Assembly: GCF_040361255.1 (NCBI RefSeq)
Contig: NZ_APNG01000009.1
Span: 62,001 to 126,000, forward strand
Length of the DNA: 64,000 nt
Direction: 5' to 3'
From: Salinisphaera sp040361255
GTDB taxonomy: Bacteria; Pseudomonadota; Gammaproteobacteria; Nevskiales; Salinisphaeraceae
The position numbers were made by a program, and so were the translations under genes. Shown here piece by piece: positions 18,369 through 27,032 of the stretch. The notes beneath the pieces are model-generated. The model was not told the DNA's origin. It worked only from the letters and a program-made list of their open reading frames with translations, and made no database searches. Within the stretch, counting starts at the first letter, position 1; each line of letters starts with the position of its first letter.

Positions 18369-19252
18369 GAAGTCGTTCCATCGTCTGTGGTGGTGCGCGG
18401 CGCGGGCGCAACGGCCGGCCAGGCTTGTTCGAATTCGTTGCCCTTGTTGTCGTGTACGTGGGCCTTGAGTTCGCCCTCGGTCGTATCGTCCACATTGAAT
18501 TGCAGGCTCGGGTTGGCGCTCAGTGAAAAGGTCATGCGCGAATCGAAAACCAGCGCGTCGCCCTTGCGGATCGTGATCGCATCGACGAAATGGGCCGGTT
18601 CGACCAGACGCGTGAGCTGGTCCATTTGCAGCCCGGTGATATTGGGGTGACGGATCATGAGCTGGGTCCGCATGGCATCGCCATCGTCGACACGTACCCG
18701 GCGCAGGCGCATCTGCCCCATGTCCTCGCGCGCGGCGTCCAGATCGCGGCCGATCGGCGCTGAGCAGCCGCCGCTGGCTTTTACGTAGCGCTTGACCATG
18801 TACAGCTGGCCGTCGGCGGTTTCGGCCAGCGCCCGCATGTAGGTATAGGAATTCACCCGGACCCGCATCGCGATGGTGGCCGACCGGGCAGCCGGGCCGA
18901 ATTCGAATTCGGCCGACATGGGCACCGGGTTGTTGTCGATGACCAGCCATAGCTTGCGAATCGGTGGCTGGTCGGTACCGGCGCGTTCATCGGTGATGGT
19001 AATCGGCACCACGGCCGGGTCCTCGGCACGATAGGGCGCATCGAGTGCGAGTACCCCCTGGCCATCGGCGATCGTGCGCTCACCGAAATGCTCGGCACGT
19101 AGCTGTTTCCAGGCCGCTTCGTCCTGATCGCGACGTTGAACGTCCGCGTTGGCCGTGTGCATGCAGCACGCCACCAGCACGAGCGCGGCGACCATGCTTT
19201 GCCATAACCCGCGGTGATGGAGCCGTGATATGCATTGCCTGTTCATCGCCAT
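18365..19252 (-). CDS. Quinoprotein-dehydrogenase-associated SoxYZ-like carrier protein
   Basis: A 295-residue exported fusion of SoxY-like and SoxZ-like domains. The signal peptide covers about residues 1-36. The SoxY part (about 45-170) ends with KASGGCSAP, where Cys163 corresponds to the swinging-arm carrier cysteine. The SoxZ-like part covers about 180-285 (MLIRHPNITGLQMDQ-type start, then FVDAITIRKGD). The family is found beside PQQ dehydrogenases, where the cargo is unknown. GGAG lies five bases before the ATG at 19252; an alternative ATG at 19246 would overlap the upstream stop by 4 bp. Confidence 0.85.
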   Translation of the reverse strand: MAMNRQCISRLHHRGLWQSMVAALVLVACCMHTANADVQRRDQDEAAWKQLRAEHFGERTIADGQGVLALDAPYRAEDPAVVPITITDERAGTDQPPIRKLWLVIDNNPVPMSAEFEFGPAARSATIAMRVRVNSYTYMRALAETADGQLYMVKRYVKASGGCSAPIGRDLDAAREDMGQMRLRRVRVDDGDAMRTQLMIRHPNITGLQMDQLTRLVEPAHFVDAITIRKGDALVFDSRMTFSLSANPSLQFNVDDTTEGELKAHVHDNKGNEFEQAWPAVAPAPRTTTDDGTTS

Positions 19253-20190
19253 TCCAGCTCCGTATAGGCGACGGTCACATTGCGCTTGTGATAGTCGTCG
19301 AACAACAGCCAGCGGTCGCGCTCGCCCAGGGCGGTATGGTCGAGCGCATGGTTCAGGTCGTAACCGGCAGCGATCGCGCGGCTTACGTCATCGCGGATCG
19401 CGCTCAGATAGCGTCGCTGGGATGCCAGCATGCTCGCCAGATCGGTGCCGATCGGCCCATGCCCGGGAACCACATGCGCGATCCGCTCAGGCTTTGCGGC
19501 GAGGGTATCCATTACCGCAAGCCACCCCGTCAGGCTGGCATCGATGGCCGGTACCCGGTCGACGAATAGCAGATCGCCGGTAAACAGCGTGCGACTGGCC
19601 GAGTCGAACACGCTCAGATCGTTGTTGGTGTGGGCGCTTGGCCAGGCCGTCAGTTCCAGGCGTCGCCCACCCAGATCCAGTTCGGTGTGGTCTTCGACCA
19701 CCTGATCGGGCATGACCAGCCAGTCGCGATCCACTGTCATGCCCATCGTGTCTTCGGCTCGATCCAGGTAGGTCGTACCGCGTGCCGCCAGCGCGCGTTG
19801 GAAACCGGCCGCGGCAATAAAACGGGTCTCGGCCTCGACAAAGGCGCGATTGCCGAGTACGTGGTCCGGGTGCATATGGGTGTTGATGACATAGCAGACC
19901 GGCGTCGCGGTCACTGCCTCGATGCTGCGCCGCAGGGCTTGGCCCACTGCCGGACTGCCGCCGGTATCGATGACCGCCACACAGTCGCGCCCGATCACGA
20001 AAGCGAGATTGGCAATATCCCCCTGGTTGGTGTCGTCGGCTTCGGCCTGGGCGCCTTCATGAACGAACACGCCATCGGCGATTTGCGCTACATCCAGCCG
20101 CTCGGCTGGCGTAGCGGCGACGCCCGTGACCGCGTAAAGCATAACCAGCACCGCGCAGCGACCGGATTGCGCGAGTCGCATTGCTGGCAA
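19243..20190 (-). CDS. Quinoprotein relay system zinc metallohydrolase
   Basis: A 315-residue exported metallo-beta-lactamase-fold protein. The signal peptide ends near GVAAT. The zinc motif HMHPDH lies at residues 105-110 (NTHMHPDHVLGN), a further His is in WPSAHTNNDLSVF, the Asp ligand is in LFTGDLLFVDR and a final His is in VVPGHGP. Together with the SoxYZ-like carrier downstream it matches the SoxH-related relay pair known only beside PQQ dehydrogenases. The substrate is unknown. It starts next to the cytochrome stop. Confidence 0.85.
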   Translation of the reverse strand: MPAMRLAQSGRCAVLVMLYAVTGVAATPAERLDVAQIADGVFVHEGAQAEADDTNQGDIANLAFVIGRDCVAVIDTGGSPAVGQALRRSIEAVTATPVCYVINTHMHPDHVLGNRAFVEAETRFIAAAGFQRALAARGTTYLDRAEDTMGMTVDRDWLVMPDQVVEDHTELDLGGRRLELTAWPSAHTNNDLSVFDSASRTLFTGDLLFVDRVPAIDASLTGWLAVMDTLAAKPERIAHVVPGHGPIGTDLASMLASQRRYLSAIRDDVSRAIAAGYDLNHALDHTALGERDRWLLFDDYHKRNVTVAYTELEWR

Positions 20191-20793
20191 TCAGCCGTCG
20201 GCGTCCATCGGCTTCGGCCGACCGGCCGGCAGCACCCCGTCGGAACGGGCCTTGAGAAATGCCCAGATCTGCTGGACATGGTTCATCACGTCTTCGTTGT
20301 TGGCCCAGGAGGGCATGACGCTGTACTGCCCGGTGGTGGAGTCCAGACGGGTCACGCCGCCGGCAACTGCGGCCGTAAACCGGCCCTGGTTCATACCTTT
20401 CAGGCGTTGCACGAGACTCGGCGCGAACGTGCTGCCTTCGGCGTTCTGGGCATGGCATTGCGAACAGTGACTGCCGAATTTCTCGTAGCCGACCATGACA
20501 TCGTCGCTGACCCGGCATTCGTTATCGCTGCAATCCACCTTATAGGGTTTGCCGTCGCTGTTCGTGTCTGCCGTTTTGCTTGCGCTTTGCTGGCTGCTGC
20601 TTGAATCCGTACTGCGCTCGTTGTCCTGGCTGTCCTTGCTGCTGCTGTCGCCGGAGGGATTGTATTCCGCGCCCATGTTGCTGTAATCGTTGACGATCGG
20701 TCCATCATCGGCGGCAAGGGCAGTGGTGGCGGACAACGACAATACAGCCAGTACGGCCAGCGTGCGGGCTATCGTTGGGCGGTTGGGGGCCAT
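20191..20793 (-). CDS. xoxG: Four-cysteine c-type cytochrome, XoxG-like electron acceptor
   Basis: A 200-residue periplasmic cytochrome. The signal peptide ends at ALAAD (about residue 29). A long Ser/Asp/Gln-rich spacer (about 45-80) precedes the haem domain. The haem motif is CSQCH at residues 110-114, and Met160 in YSVMPSW is the likely distal ligand. Two extra cysteines, Cys88 and Cys93, mark the methanol-metabolism-related four-cysteine subfamily. It is the expected electron acceptor for XoxF. A terminator hairpin separates it from xoxF, and it needs its own or read-through transcription. Confidence 0.82.
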   Translation of the reverse strand: MAPNRPTIARTLAVLAVLSLSATTALAADDGPIVNDYSNMGAEYNPSGDSSSKDSQDNERSTDSSSSQQSASKTADTNSDGKPYKVDCSDNECRVSDDVMVGYEKFGSHCSQCHAQNAEGSTFAPSLVQRLKGMNQGRFTAAVAGGVTRLDSTTGQYSVMPSWANNEDVMNHVQQIWAFLKARSDGVLPAGRPKPMDADG

Positions 20794-20850
20794 GAAAATC
20801 TCCTCGGTTGCACGTTTTGTGTTTTATGGTTGGCCGCGTGCGCAGCCAAG

Positions 20851-20894
20851 AAAAAGCCCGTATCCGTCGAGCACAGTGCACAACGAATACGGGC
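20851..20894 (-). terminator. Terminator or attenuator between xoxF and xoxG
   Basis: On the minus strand GCCCGTATTCGT pairs with ACGGATACGGGC (12 positions, one internal mismatch) around a 15-base loop, and five T residues follow at once. It lies 25 bp after the xoxF stop. It would let xoxF accumulate to a higher level than the downstream genes. Confidence 0.8.
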
Positions 20895-20918
20895 TCGATT
20901 ACGTCATAGCAATACGCG

Positions 20919-22844
20919 TTACTTGGACGCGACTTTTTCGCTGCTATCCGCTTTTTTCGCTACGGAATCGGGCAGGGTGAAGACCGTCAGAACACCACCC
21001 AGCTGGGTATAGTTCTTGAGATCCTTGTAGCCCCCGACCGCACCCAGACCGGCGTTGGGGTCGGTCAGACCCGCAGCCATGCCGATGCCAGCCCAGCCGC
21101 CGATACCCGAGAGCACGCCGACATACTGCTTGCCGTCGTATTTCCAGGTATTGACGTTGCCGATGATGCCCGACGGTGTCTTGAAGCTGTACAGCTCCTT
21201 GCCGGTCTTGGCGTCGATGGCTTTGAGATAGCCTTCGAGGGTGCCGTAGAACACCACGTCGCCCGCGGTCGCCAGCGCGCCACTCCATACCGAGAAGCGT
21301 TCGGGTACCGACCACTTGATCTCGCCGGTGGTTGCATCGAACGCGATGAATGTCCCCATGCGCTTGCCCTCGAACTTCTTCACCGGGTTGGTGATGTCGT
21401 TCGGACCGGGATACATGGCGACCGTCGAGCCGACATAGGGCTGGCCGGCCGTGTAATCCACCTTGGAGGGCTCATAGTCCATGCAGACATGGTTGGTCGG
21501 CACGTAGAACAAGCCCGTCTTGGGCGAGTACGACGCCGGCTGCTGGTCCTTGGAACCGAGCGCGGCCGGACAGATGCCGGTGACGTTCTGATCGACCTTG
21601 CCATCGGTGGAATACTCGGAAACCACCTGCGGGCGGCCGGTCTTCATATCCACCTTGCTGGCCCAGTTCACCGCCGGGTCGTACTTCTTGGCGACCAACA
21701 GTTCGCCGTTGGTGCGGTCCTGGGTATAGGCAAAGCCGTTGCGGTCGAAGTGCACGACGAGCTTGCGCATCTTGCCGTCGATCTTCTGATCGACGAGGAT
21801 CTTTTCGTTGACGCCGTCGTAATCCCATTCATCGTGCGGCGTCATCTGGTACAGCCATTTCGCCTCGCCGGTATCCGGATCGCGGGCGAAGATGGTCATC
21901 GAGTATTTGTTATCGCCCGGACGCTGGGTCGGGTTCCAGGTGCCCGGATTGCCGGTGCCGTAATAGAGCAGATCGAGATCCGGATCGTAGGTGAACCAGC
22001 CCCAGGTCGTACCGCCACCGATCTTCCACTGATCGCCTTCCCAGCTCTTGAGGCTGGTGTCCTTGCCGACCGGTTTCTGGGTGATGGCATTGATGGTCTT
22101 GTCCGGGTCGATGAGCATGGTGTCGTCCGGCCCGGTGCTGTAGGCGCGCCAGGCCAGCTTGCCGTCATCGATGTTGTAGGCGGTCAGATAACCGCGTACG
22201 CCGAACTCGCCGCCGGAAATGCCGGTAATGACCTTGTCCTTGACCACCAATGGCGCATTGGTCGCCGTCTGGCCCTTGCTCGGGTCCCCGTTGACGCTCT
22301 TCCAGACTACCTTGCCGCTATCGGCGTCGAGCGCGACGAGCGTGGTGTCGGCCTGCTGCAAGAAGATCTTGCCGTCGCCATAGGCCAGGCCGCGGTTGAC
22401 CGTGTCACAGCACATGACCGGAATGACCTGCGGATTCTGGGTGGGCTCGTATTTCCACTTGATGGCGTGGGTCTCGAGATCCAGGGCGAAGACCTTGTTG
22501 GGGAAGGGCGTCGATATATACATCGTGTCGCCCTTGACCAGCGGTCCGCCTTCGTGGCCGCGTAATACGCCGGTAGAAAAGGTCCAGGCCGGCGAAAGCT
22601 GACTGGCGTTTTCACTGTTGATCTGATCGAGTTCGCTGTAGCGCTGGCCGTTGTACTGGCCGCTCCACATGATCCAGTTGCTCGGATCCTTTTGCATCTG
22701 CACCAGATCGGTGGATGAAGAATCGCTGTCCTTACTCTGTGCATTATCGTTCTGGGCAAGAACGATACCGGACCCCATCAGCGAGGAAACGGCTATGGCA
22801 GCCGTCGCCAAGCGAAGAGCCCCCTTGGCGGGTGTTAATTTCAC
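20919..22844 (-). CDS. xoxF: XoxF-type lanthanide-dependent PQQ methanol dehydrogenase
   Basis: A 641-residue periplasmic quinoprotein with a signal peptide of about 30 residues and an eight-bladed propeller. The vicinal disulfide Cys145-Cys146 sits in VMCCDTVNRG. The metal-site residues are Glu213, Asn299 and catalytic Asp341, followed by Asp343 in DEWDYDGVN. That second Asp is the extra ligand that marks lanthanide-dependent enzymes; calcium MxaF enzymes have Ala there. Close agreement with GTWNPTQRPGDNKYSMT-type segments supports XoxF rather than ExaA. The enzyme oxidises methanol and perhaps other short alcohols. AGGAG precedes the ATG. Confidence 0.93.
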   Translation of the reverse strand: MKLTPAKGALRLATAAIAVSSLMGSGIVLAQNDNAQSKDSDSSSTDLVQMQKDPSNWIMWSGQYNGQRYSELDQINSENASQLSPAWTFSTGVLRGHEGGPLVKGDTMYISTPFPNKVFALDLETHAIKWKYEPTQNPQVIPVMCCDTVNRGLAYGDGKIFLQQADTTLVALDADSGKVVWKSVNGDPSKGQTATNAPLVVKDKVITGISGGEFGVRGYLTAYNIDDGKLAWRAYSTGPDDTMLIDPDKTINAITQKPVGKDTSLKSWEGDQWKIGGGTTWGWFTYDPDLDLLYYGTGNPGTWNPTQRPGDNKYSMTIFARDPDTGEAKWLYQMTPHDEWDYDGVNEKILVDQKIDGKMRKLVVHFDRNGFAYTQDRTNGELLVAKKYDPAVNWASKVDMKTGRPQVVSEYSTDGKVDQNVTGICPAALGSKDQQPASYSPKTGLFYVPTNHVCMDYEPSKVDYTAGQPYVGSTVAMYPGPNDITNPVKKFEGKRMGTFIAFDATTGEIKWSVPERFSVWSGALATAGDVVFYGTLEGYLKAIDAKTGKELYSFKTPSGIIGNVNTWKYDGKQYVGVLSGIGGWAGIGMAAGLTDPNAGLGAVGGYKDLKNYTQLGGVLTVFTLPDSVAKKADSSEKVASK

Positions 22845-23286
22845 GACGTTTCTCCTCCGTCACGTAATTAATTTATAGGGCGTCGGCCCCTGTTTTTTGT
22901 CGGGATAGCCGCGCCGGATGGGGGCGCTACGAACGCTGCGTCCGGTCATCCCCTGATGTTTTCGATAGCATGCGCCGCCCCCAGCGTCAACGGCTTAGAG
23001 CGACTTGCGCACATTTTTGCAATGCCGATCTTCCCGGTCCCCAAGAGCGGGAAAATGTCCCAAGGTCGTTGAACGCCCGCATGGCAAGCTCGGATGAAAC
23101 CGGTGTCGATCGCACGCGGTTGCATGTGCCCTGCATGAAGTTCGACCAATAGCTAGGTCAAGTTCCCGGCCACGCCGGGATATTCACCCACCGGAATGGC
23201 CATTTAGCGCGCTGCGACGCAGCAAAAAAAGAGGTTTCAGACCGATGCGCGTGGGCCCGGCGCGGGCAGCGACTGGACCTGCGTGT
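22845..23286 (-). promoter_or_regulatory. Intergenic region upstream of xoxF
   Basis: These 442 bases hold no convincing gene. The part next to xoxF contains an AT-rich stretch and a good ribosome site and must carry the xoxF promoter. Two inverted repeats are visible: CCCGGC/GCCGGG at 23165-23179, and GCTGCG/CGCAGC near 23210-23223 followed by seven A residues. Neither has a T tract in the right orientation to be a terminator for the flanking genes. I could not assign specific -35/-10 boxes. Confidence 0.4.
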
Positions 23287-23658
23287 TTACCGAGTTGGGC
23301 TTTCGATCAGGCACTGATCCGCAGCCTGGGCCTTGAGCTTGGCCAGCTGGCTGCGACTTTCGCGGGCGATCGAGCCTTCGCGCAGTACTTCGGGGCGTTC
23401 GCCGGCTGCGTGCTGACCGCGCTGATAGGTGTCGAGCGTGACGTAGTCGTCGTAGGGCAGTTGATCGGCAATATAGTCGATGCTGCACGAGCATTTATAG
23501 AGCGTGTCGTAGTTCTCGGCGCCCAACTGGTTCATGCATTCGTAAACGTATTCGACCCGTGCCTGCGTAGGGTAGTTGTGCGCAGGCGTTTTGGCCGCGA
23601 ATGCGACCGCGGGCACGCTCAGGCCGGCCAAGACCAGCAGCCCCAGAGAATATTTCAT
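23287..23658 (-). CDS. Small exported cysteine-containing protein near xoxF
   Basis: A 123-residue protein with a clear signal peptide (MKYSLGLLVLAGLSVPAVAFA). The mature part has a short helical domain with YVYECMNQL, YKCSCSIDYIADQL and a C-terminal ADQCLIE, giving four cysteines. AGGAGGAG precedes the ATG at 23658. The family is not one I can name with certainty, though small proteins with the CSCSIDYI segment occur beside methanol dehydrogenase genes. It lies on the same strand as xoxF and could be co-regulated. Confidence 0.7.
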   Translation of the reverse strand: MKYSLGLLVLAGLSVPAVAFAAKTPAHNYPTQARVEYVYECMNQLGAENYDTLYKCSCSIDYIADQLPYDDYVTLDTYQRGQHAAGERPEVLREGSIARESRSQLAKLKAQAADQCLIESPTR

Positions 23659-23694
23659 CACGCTCCTCCTTCGTATTGTTATTAATCCGGCAGC

Positions 23695-23718
23695 AAAACG
23701 GCTGACCGGGTCAGCCGT
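23695..23718 (-). terminator. Hairpin terminator between response regulator and small exported protein
   Basis: On the minus strand ACGGCTGA and TCAGCCGT form an 8-bp stem with a short CCCGG-type loop, followed by four T residues. It would end transcripts from the response-regulator gene before the 123-residue protein gene. Confidence 0.5.
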
Positions 23719-23957
23719 CTTCAACGCCATCGAAAAATACACGCCGACACATGGCCGCCGTTTATCTTCCATGGTGTCGCGCTACCGGCTGCGGCGAGCC
23801 TGGTTTTACAGGCCGGCGTTCAACCCCAGACCCAATCGATGTCGGGTCGATAAGGCCTACCGGTGCCGATTCAATGACCAGCTTACACTGCAACGCGAGT
23901 GCAGCGGATCGCAAATCCACGCTGCGCCCACGCCTGTATCAGGCGCCCCGGGATGGT

Positions 23958-24626
23958 TTAGACGGCGTCACTCAAGCGATAGCCCACACCACGAACGGTA
24001 TGGATGAGCGATTCCCCACCGACTTCGGCCAGCAGTTGGCGCAGACGATGTACGTGGCCGCGCAGGGCTGCCTCCGAGGCCGGGCGCGATTCCGGCCAGA
24101 CAGCGTTTTCTATGGTCTCGCGTAGGACGATATCCGGATGCGCCTGAACCAGCAGTTCGAGAATTCGGTAACTGGTAGGGGCGAGCGGCACGGTTTCCCC
24201 GGCACAGTGGGCCGCACTGCGCTCGGGATCGAGTTGCAGTGCGGCACTGCCGATCGATTTCACCCGGCGGCGCTTGTAATGAACCGCGGATTCCAGCCGT
24301 GCGTATAGATCCGGCAACTCGTTGGAGGCGAGCACACAGTTTTCTATGCGGGCGATACGCTCGCACGGCACACGCCCATCCTTGCCGGTGAGCACGATGA
24401 TCGGCGGACCGGCACCCAGCCCCGCGCGTAGGCGCGTACACAGGCCGTCGCCATCGACCCGGGGTGGATCCGGATCGAGGATCACCGCGTCGTAGCGGTG
24501 TGCATCACATAATCGAATAGCCAGTGCGCCATCGGAAGCGAAGTCCGGGTCGTCGCCCTGACGGCTGAGGTAGTCGCCGATATCGATCGCCCGGCGATCG
24601 TCGGATTCGATGATCAGTACGTCCAT
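23958..24626 (-). CDS. OmpR-family response regulator with degenerate receiver
   Basis: A 222-residue protein with a receiver domain (residues 1-115) and an OmpR/PhoB winged-helix DNA-binding domain (about 125-220, ending LIHTVRGVGYRLSDA). The acidic pair (Asp9, Asp10) and a phosphoacceptor candidate Asp51 (AVILDPDP) are present. The conserved Lys near position 105 is missing (CVLASNELP), so signalling may be unconventional. No histidine kinase is adjacent. Its location between xoxF and the aldehyde oxidoreductase genes suggests it controls one or both, which is inference. Confidence 0.85.
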   Translation of the reverse strand: MDVLIIESDDRRAIDIGDYLSRQGDDPDFASDGALAIRLCDAHRYDAVILDPDPPRVDGDGLCTRLRAGLGAGPPIIVLTGKDGRVPCERIARIENCVLASNELPDLYARLESAVHYKRRRVKSIGSAALQLDPERSAAHCAGETVPLAPTSYRILELLVQAHPDIVLRETIENAVWPESRPASEAALRGHVHRLRQLLAEVGGESLIHTVRGVGYRLSDAV

Positions 24627-24745
24627 CGTCGCGTTGTGCCTTGTTCATACCCTGCAGCGATGTCGGTGAGACATCGTTGCAGCACAAAGGTTTAACGCAA
24701 CGTACGAATAAATATCGCGGCCGGGCTAAAGCGCGCTTAAAAACG

Positions 24746-24771
24746 AAAAAGGGGCGGCCCACAGCCGCCCC
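24746..24771 (-). terminator. Intrinsic terminator after the aldehyde oxidoreductase operon
   Basis: On the minus strand GGGGCGGC and GCCGCCCC form an 8-bp stem with a 5-base loop, followed by five T residues. It begins 20 bp after the stop of the molybdopterin subunit gene. Confidence 0.9.
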
Positions 24772-24790
24772 CGATCATTCGCGCAAGCGG

Positions 24791-27013
24791 CTAGGCGCTC
24801 ATCAGTTCTTCCAGCCGAATCGGCAGTTCGCGTATGCGCTTGCCGGTGGCGTGATGCACCGCATTGGCCACGGCCGCGGCCATGCCGGTAATACCGATTT
24901 CGCCGATACCGCGGGCGCCGAACTCGTTGAAGGCATAGTCCGGATGATCGAGCAGGATCACGTCAACGGAATCGGGCTGGTCGGCATGCACCGGCACCAA
25001 GTATTCCGCATAGTTGTTGTTGACCGGCAAGCCCGAGCGTTCGTCGTACTCGGTCGCTTCGAACTGGGCCATGCCGATACCCATGGCGATCGCGCCTTCG
25101 ACCTGATTTGCCGACGTCTTTTCGTTGATGATCTGGCCCACGTCGATGGCGCTCACCACACGGGATACCCGCAGGCGGGAGATACCCGGGTCCCAGCGTA
25201 CTTCGACGAAATGCGCGCCGAAGGAGCGAAAGGAATATTCGCCCTGGGGGGCGCCCGGCGTATGGGCTTCGCCATCGGCATTGGCCAGTTTGAGCTGGCT
25301 GAGCACATCGGTGTAGGCGACCGATTTGCCGTCACCATCGACGAGCTTGCCGTCGTCGAAGCTCAGGTCGTCCGACTTCGCCCCCGCAAAGGCACCGCCG
25401 TCGCTGATGGCGTAGCTTTTCAGTGCGTCAATCGCCGATCGCGTGGCCTCTGCGATTGCCGGCAGCGTTGTCGCCGTTGCCCAGGACCCGCCGGAAACCG
25501 GTCCGCTCGGATAGCTGGAGTCGCCCAGCTCCACCTCGATCTTGTCCAGCGGTATGCCAGTAATCGCCGAGACAGCCTGGGCCACGATCGTATACGTGCC
25601 GGTACCGATGTCCTGGGTTGCACAGGAGGCGTACGCCGTGCCGTCGGCACGGAGCGAAACCCGGGCGTCGCAGTTCATCTTCAGCGCTTCCCAGTTACAG
25701 GCTGCCATGCCCCAGCCGAGAATCTCGTCGCCATCGCGCATCGAGCCGATCTCGGCATTGCGCTTCGACCAGCCGAACTTTTCAGCACCTTTGTCGAAGG
25801 CTTCCATGAGATGGATGCTGGAGAAGGGCAGATCCATGCTCTGGTCGCGCTCGGTGTAGTTGGCCTTGCGGAACTCGAGCGGATCCATGTTCAGCTTTTC
25901 GGCCATTTCATCCATGGCCGATTCGAGCGCGAAAAGCCCCGGTGCAGCGCCCGGCGCACGCATGGAGGTCGGCGTGCCGTGATTGGCACCGATGGTCGCA
26001 TGGCTCACGCGCAGGTTTTCACAGTCGTACAGGCTTTTCGTACAGCTGCCTGTGGTTTCGACGTAGGTATCGACCATCGAGGTGGTATTGACCGAATCGT
26101 GGGTTAACGCTGTGAGCTTGCCGTTGTCGTCTGCGCCAATACGAATCTGTTGCTGGGTCGGCGGGCGGTGGCCCGTGGTCGTGAACATCTGCTGGCGTGG
26201 CACCACCAGTTGGACCGGGCGGCCGACTTCGCGTGCCGCAGCAGCTGCGGCAATCGCATGCGGCCACAGCCAGAGCTTGCTGCCGAAGCCGGAGCCGATG
26301 AACGGCGAGCGGACTTCGACCCGCTCCGGTGGCAAACCAAAGACCTTGGCCATCACATTGCGCGCGAAGATCACGCCCTGCGACGACTCGTAAAGCACGA
26401 GATCGCCGTTCTCCCAATTGGCCACACTCGCGTGCATTTCCATCGGGTTATGGGTTTCCATCGGGGTGACATAGGTCACGTCGATCTGGTTTGCCGAGGA
26501 CTCGAACGCGCTATCGGGGTTGCCGCGGCTATGGCCGCTGGAATCCGCGGTCTTCGGCTTGTCGCCGCGTTCGAGCGCCTGACTCAGGGTGGCGATGGGC
26601 TTGGCATCGGCGCTGTAGTCGACCTTAACTGCGTAAGCGGCTGCCCGGGCATTCGCGAAGGTATCGGCAACGACCAGTGCGACGAACTGGCCTGGGTAGT
26701 ACACCTTGCCATCCTCGAACGGCAGGCGTGTTTCATCGACCTTGTTTTCCTGCGCAAAGCTGCTGGGCGTGCGATACAGGCTGGGGAAATGATCGTGATG
26801 GAAGATATCGATCACGCCCGGCATCTGCTTGGCCTTGGACAGATCGATATTGTCGATCGTGCCGCTGGCGACAGTGCTGAATACGCCGTAGGCATAGGCC
26901 ATATTCGGCAGGTGGTGGTCGGCCGCGTACATCGCCTGGCCGCTGAGTTTTTTAGGCCCATCGATACGTGGCTTGGACGCACCGATGATCTTGGCTTGAA
27001 TCTTGTCGGTCAT
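24791..27013 (-). CDS. paoC: Aldehyde oxidoreductase molybdenum-binding subunit (PaoC-like)
   Basis: A 740-residue member of the xanthine dehydrogenase family large subunits, close in length to E. coli PaoC (YagR). The N-terminal hammerhead domain begins near SGQAMYAADHHLPNM. Molybdopterin-binding segments include IGSGFGSKLWLWPHA and MRAPGAAPGLFALE. The catalytic Glu lies near residue 700 in GARGIGEIGITG. It forms a heterotrimer with the FAD and Fe-S subunits encoded just upstream. Such enzymes oxidise aldehydes to acids. Here formaldehyde or other aldehydes from XoxF are plausible substrates, but that is inference. Confidence 0.9.
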   Translation of the reverse strand: MTDKIQAKIIGASKPRIDGPKKLSGQAMYAADHHLPNMAYAYGVFSTVASGTIDNIDLSKAKQMPGVIDIFHHDHFPSLYRTPSSFAQENKVDETRLPFEDGKVYYPGQFVALVVADTFANARAAAYAVKVDYSADAKPIATLSQALERGDKPKTADSSGHSRGNPDSAFESSANQIDVTYVTPMETHNPMEMHASVANWENGDLVLYESSQGVIFARNVMAKVFGLPPERVEVRSPFIGSGFGSKLWLWPHAIAAAAAAREVGRPVQLVVPRQQMFTTTGHRPPTQQQIRIGADDNGKLTALTHDSVNTTSMVDTYVETTGSCTKSLYDCENLRVSHATIGANHGTPTSMRAPGAAPGLFALESAMDEMAEKLNMDPLEFRKANYTERDQSMDLPFSSIHLMEAFDKGAEKFGWSKRNAEIGSMRDGDEILGWGMAACNWEALKMNCDARVSLRADGTAYASCATQDIGTGTYTIVAQAVSAITGIPLDKIEVELGDSSYPSGPVSGGSWATATTLPAIAEATRSAIDALKSYAISDGGAFAGAKSDDLSFDDGKLVDGDGKSVAYTDVLSQLKLANADGEAHTPGAPQGEYSFRSFGAHFVEVRWDPGISRLRVSRVVSAIDVGQIINEKTSANQVEGAIAMGIGMAQFEATEYDERSGLPVNNNYAEYLVPVHADQPDSVDVILLDHPDYAFNEFGARGIGEIGITGMAAAVANAVHHATGKRIRELPIRLEELMSA

Positions 27014-27032
27014 GGTTGCTTGTCCTCTGCGC

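Noticed and set aside
22946..23149. A 67-codon minus-strand frame upstream of xoxF
   Set aside because: No ribosome site, signal peptide or family resemblance.
23165..23179. CCCGGC/GCCGGG hairpin as a terminator
   Set aside because: No T tract follows on either strand and no gene ends nearby in the right orientation.
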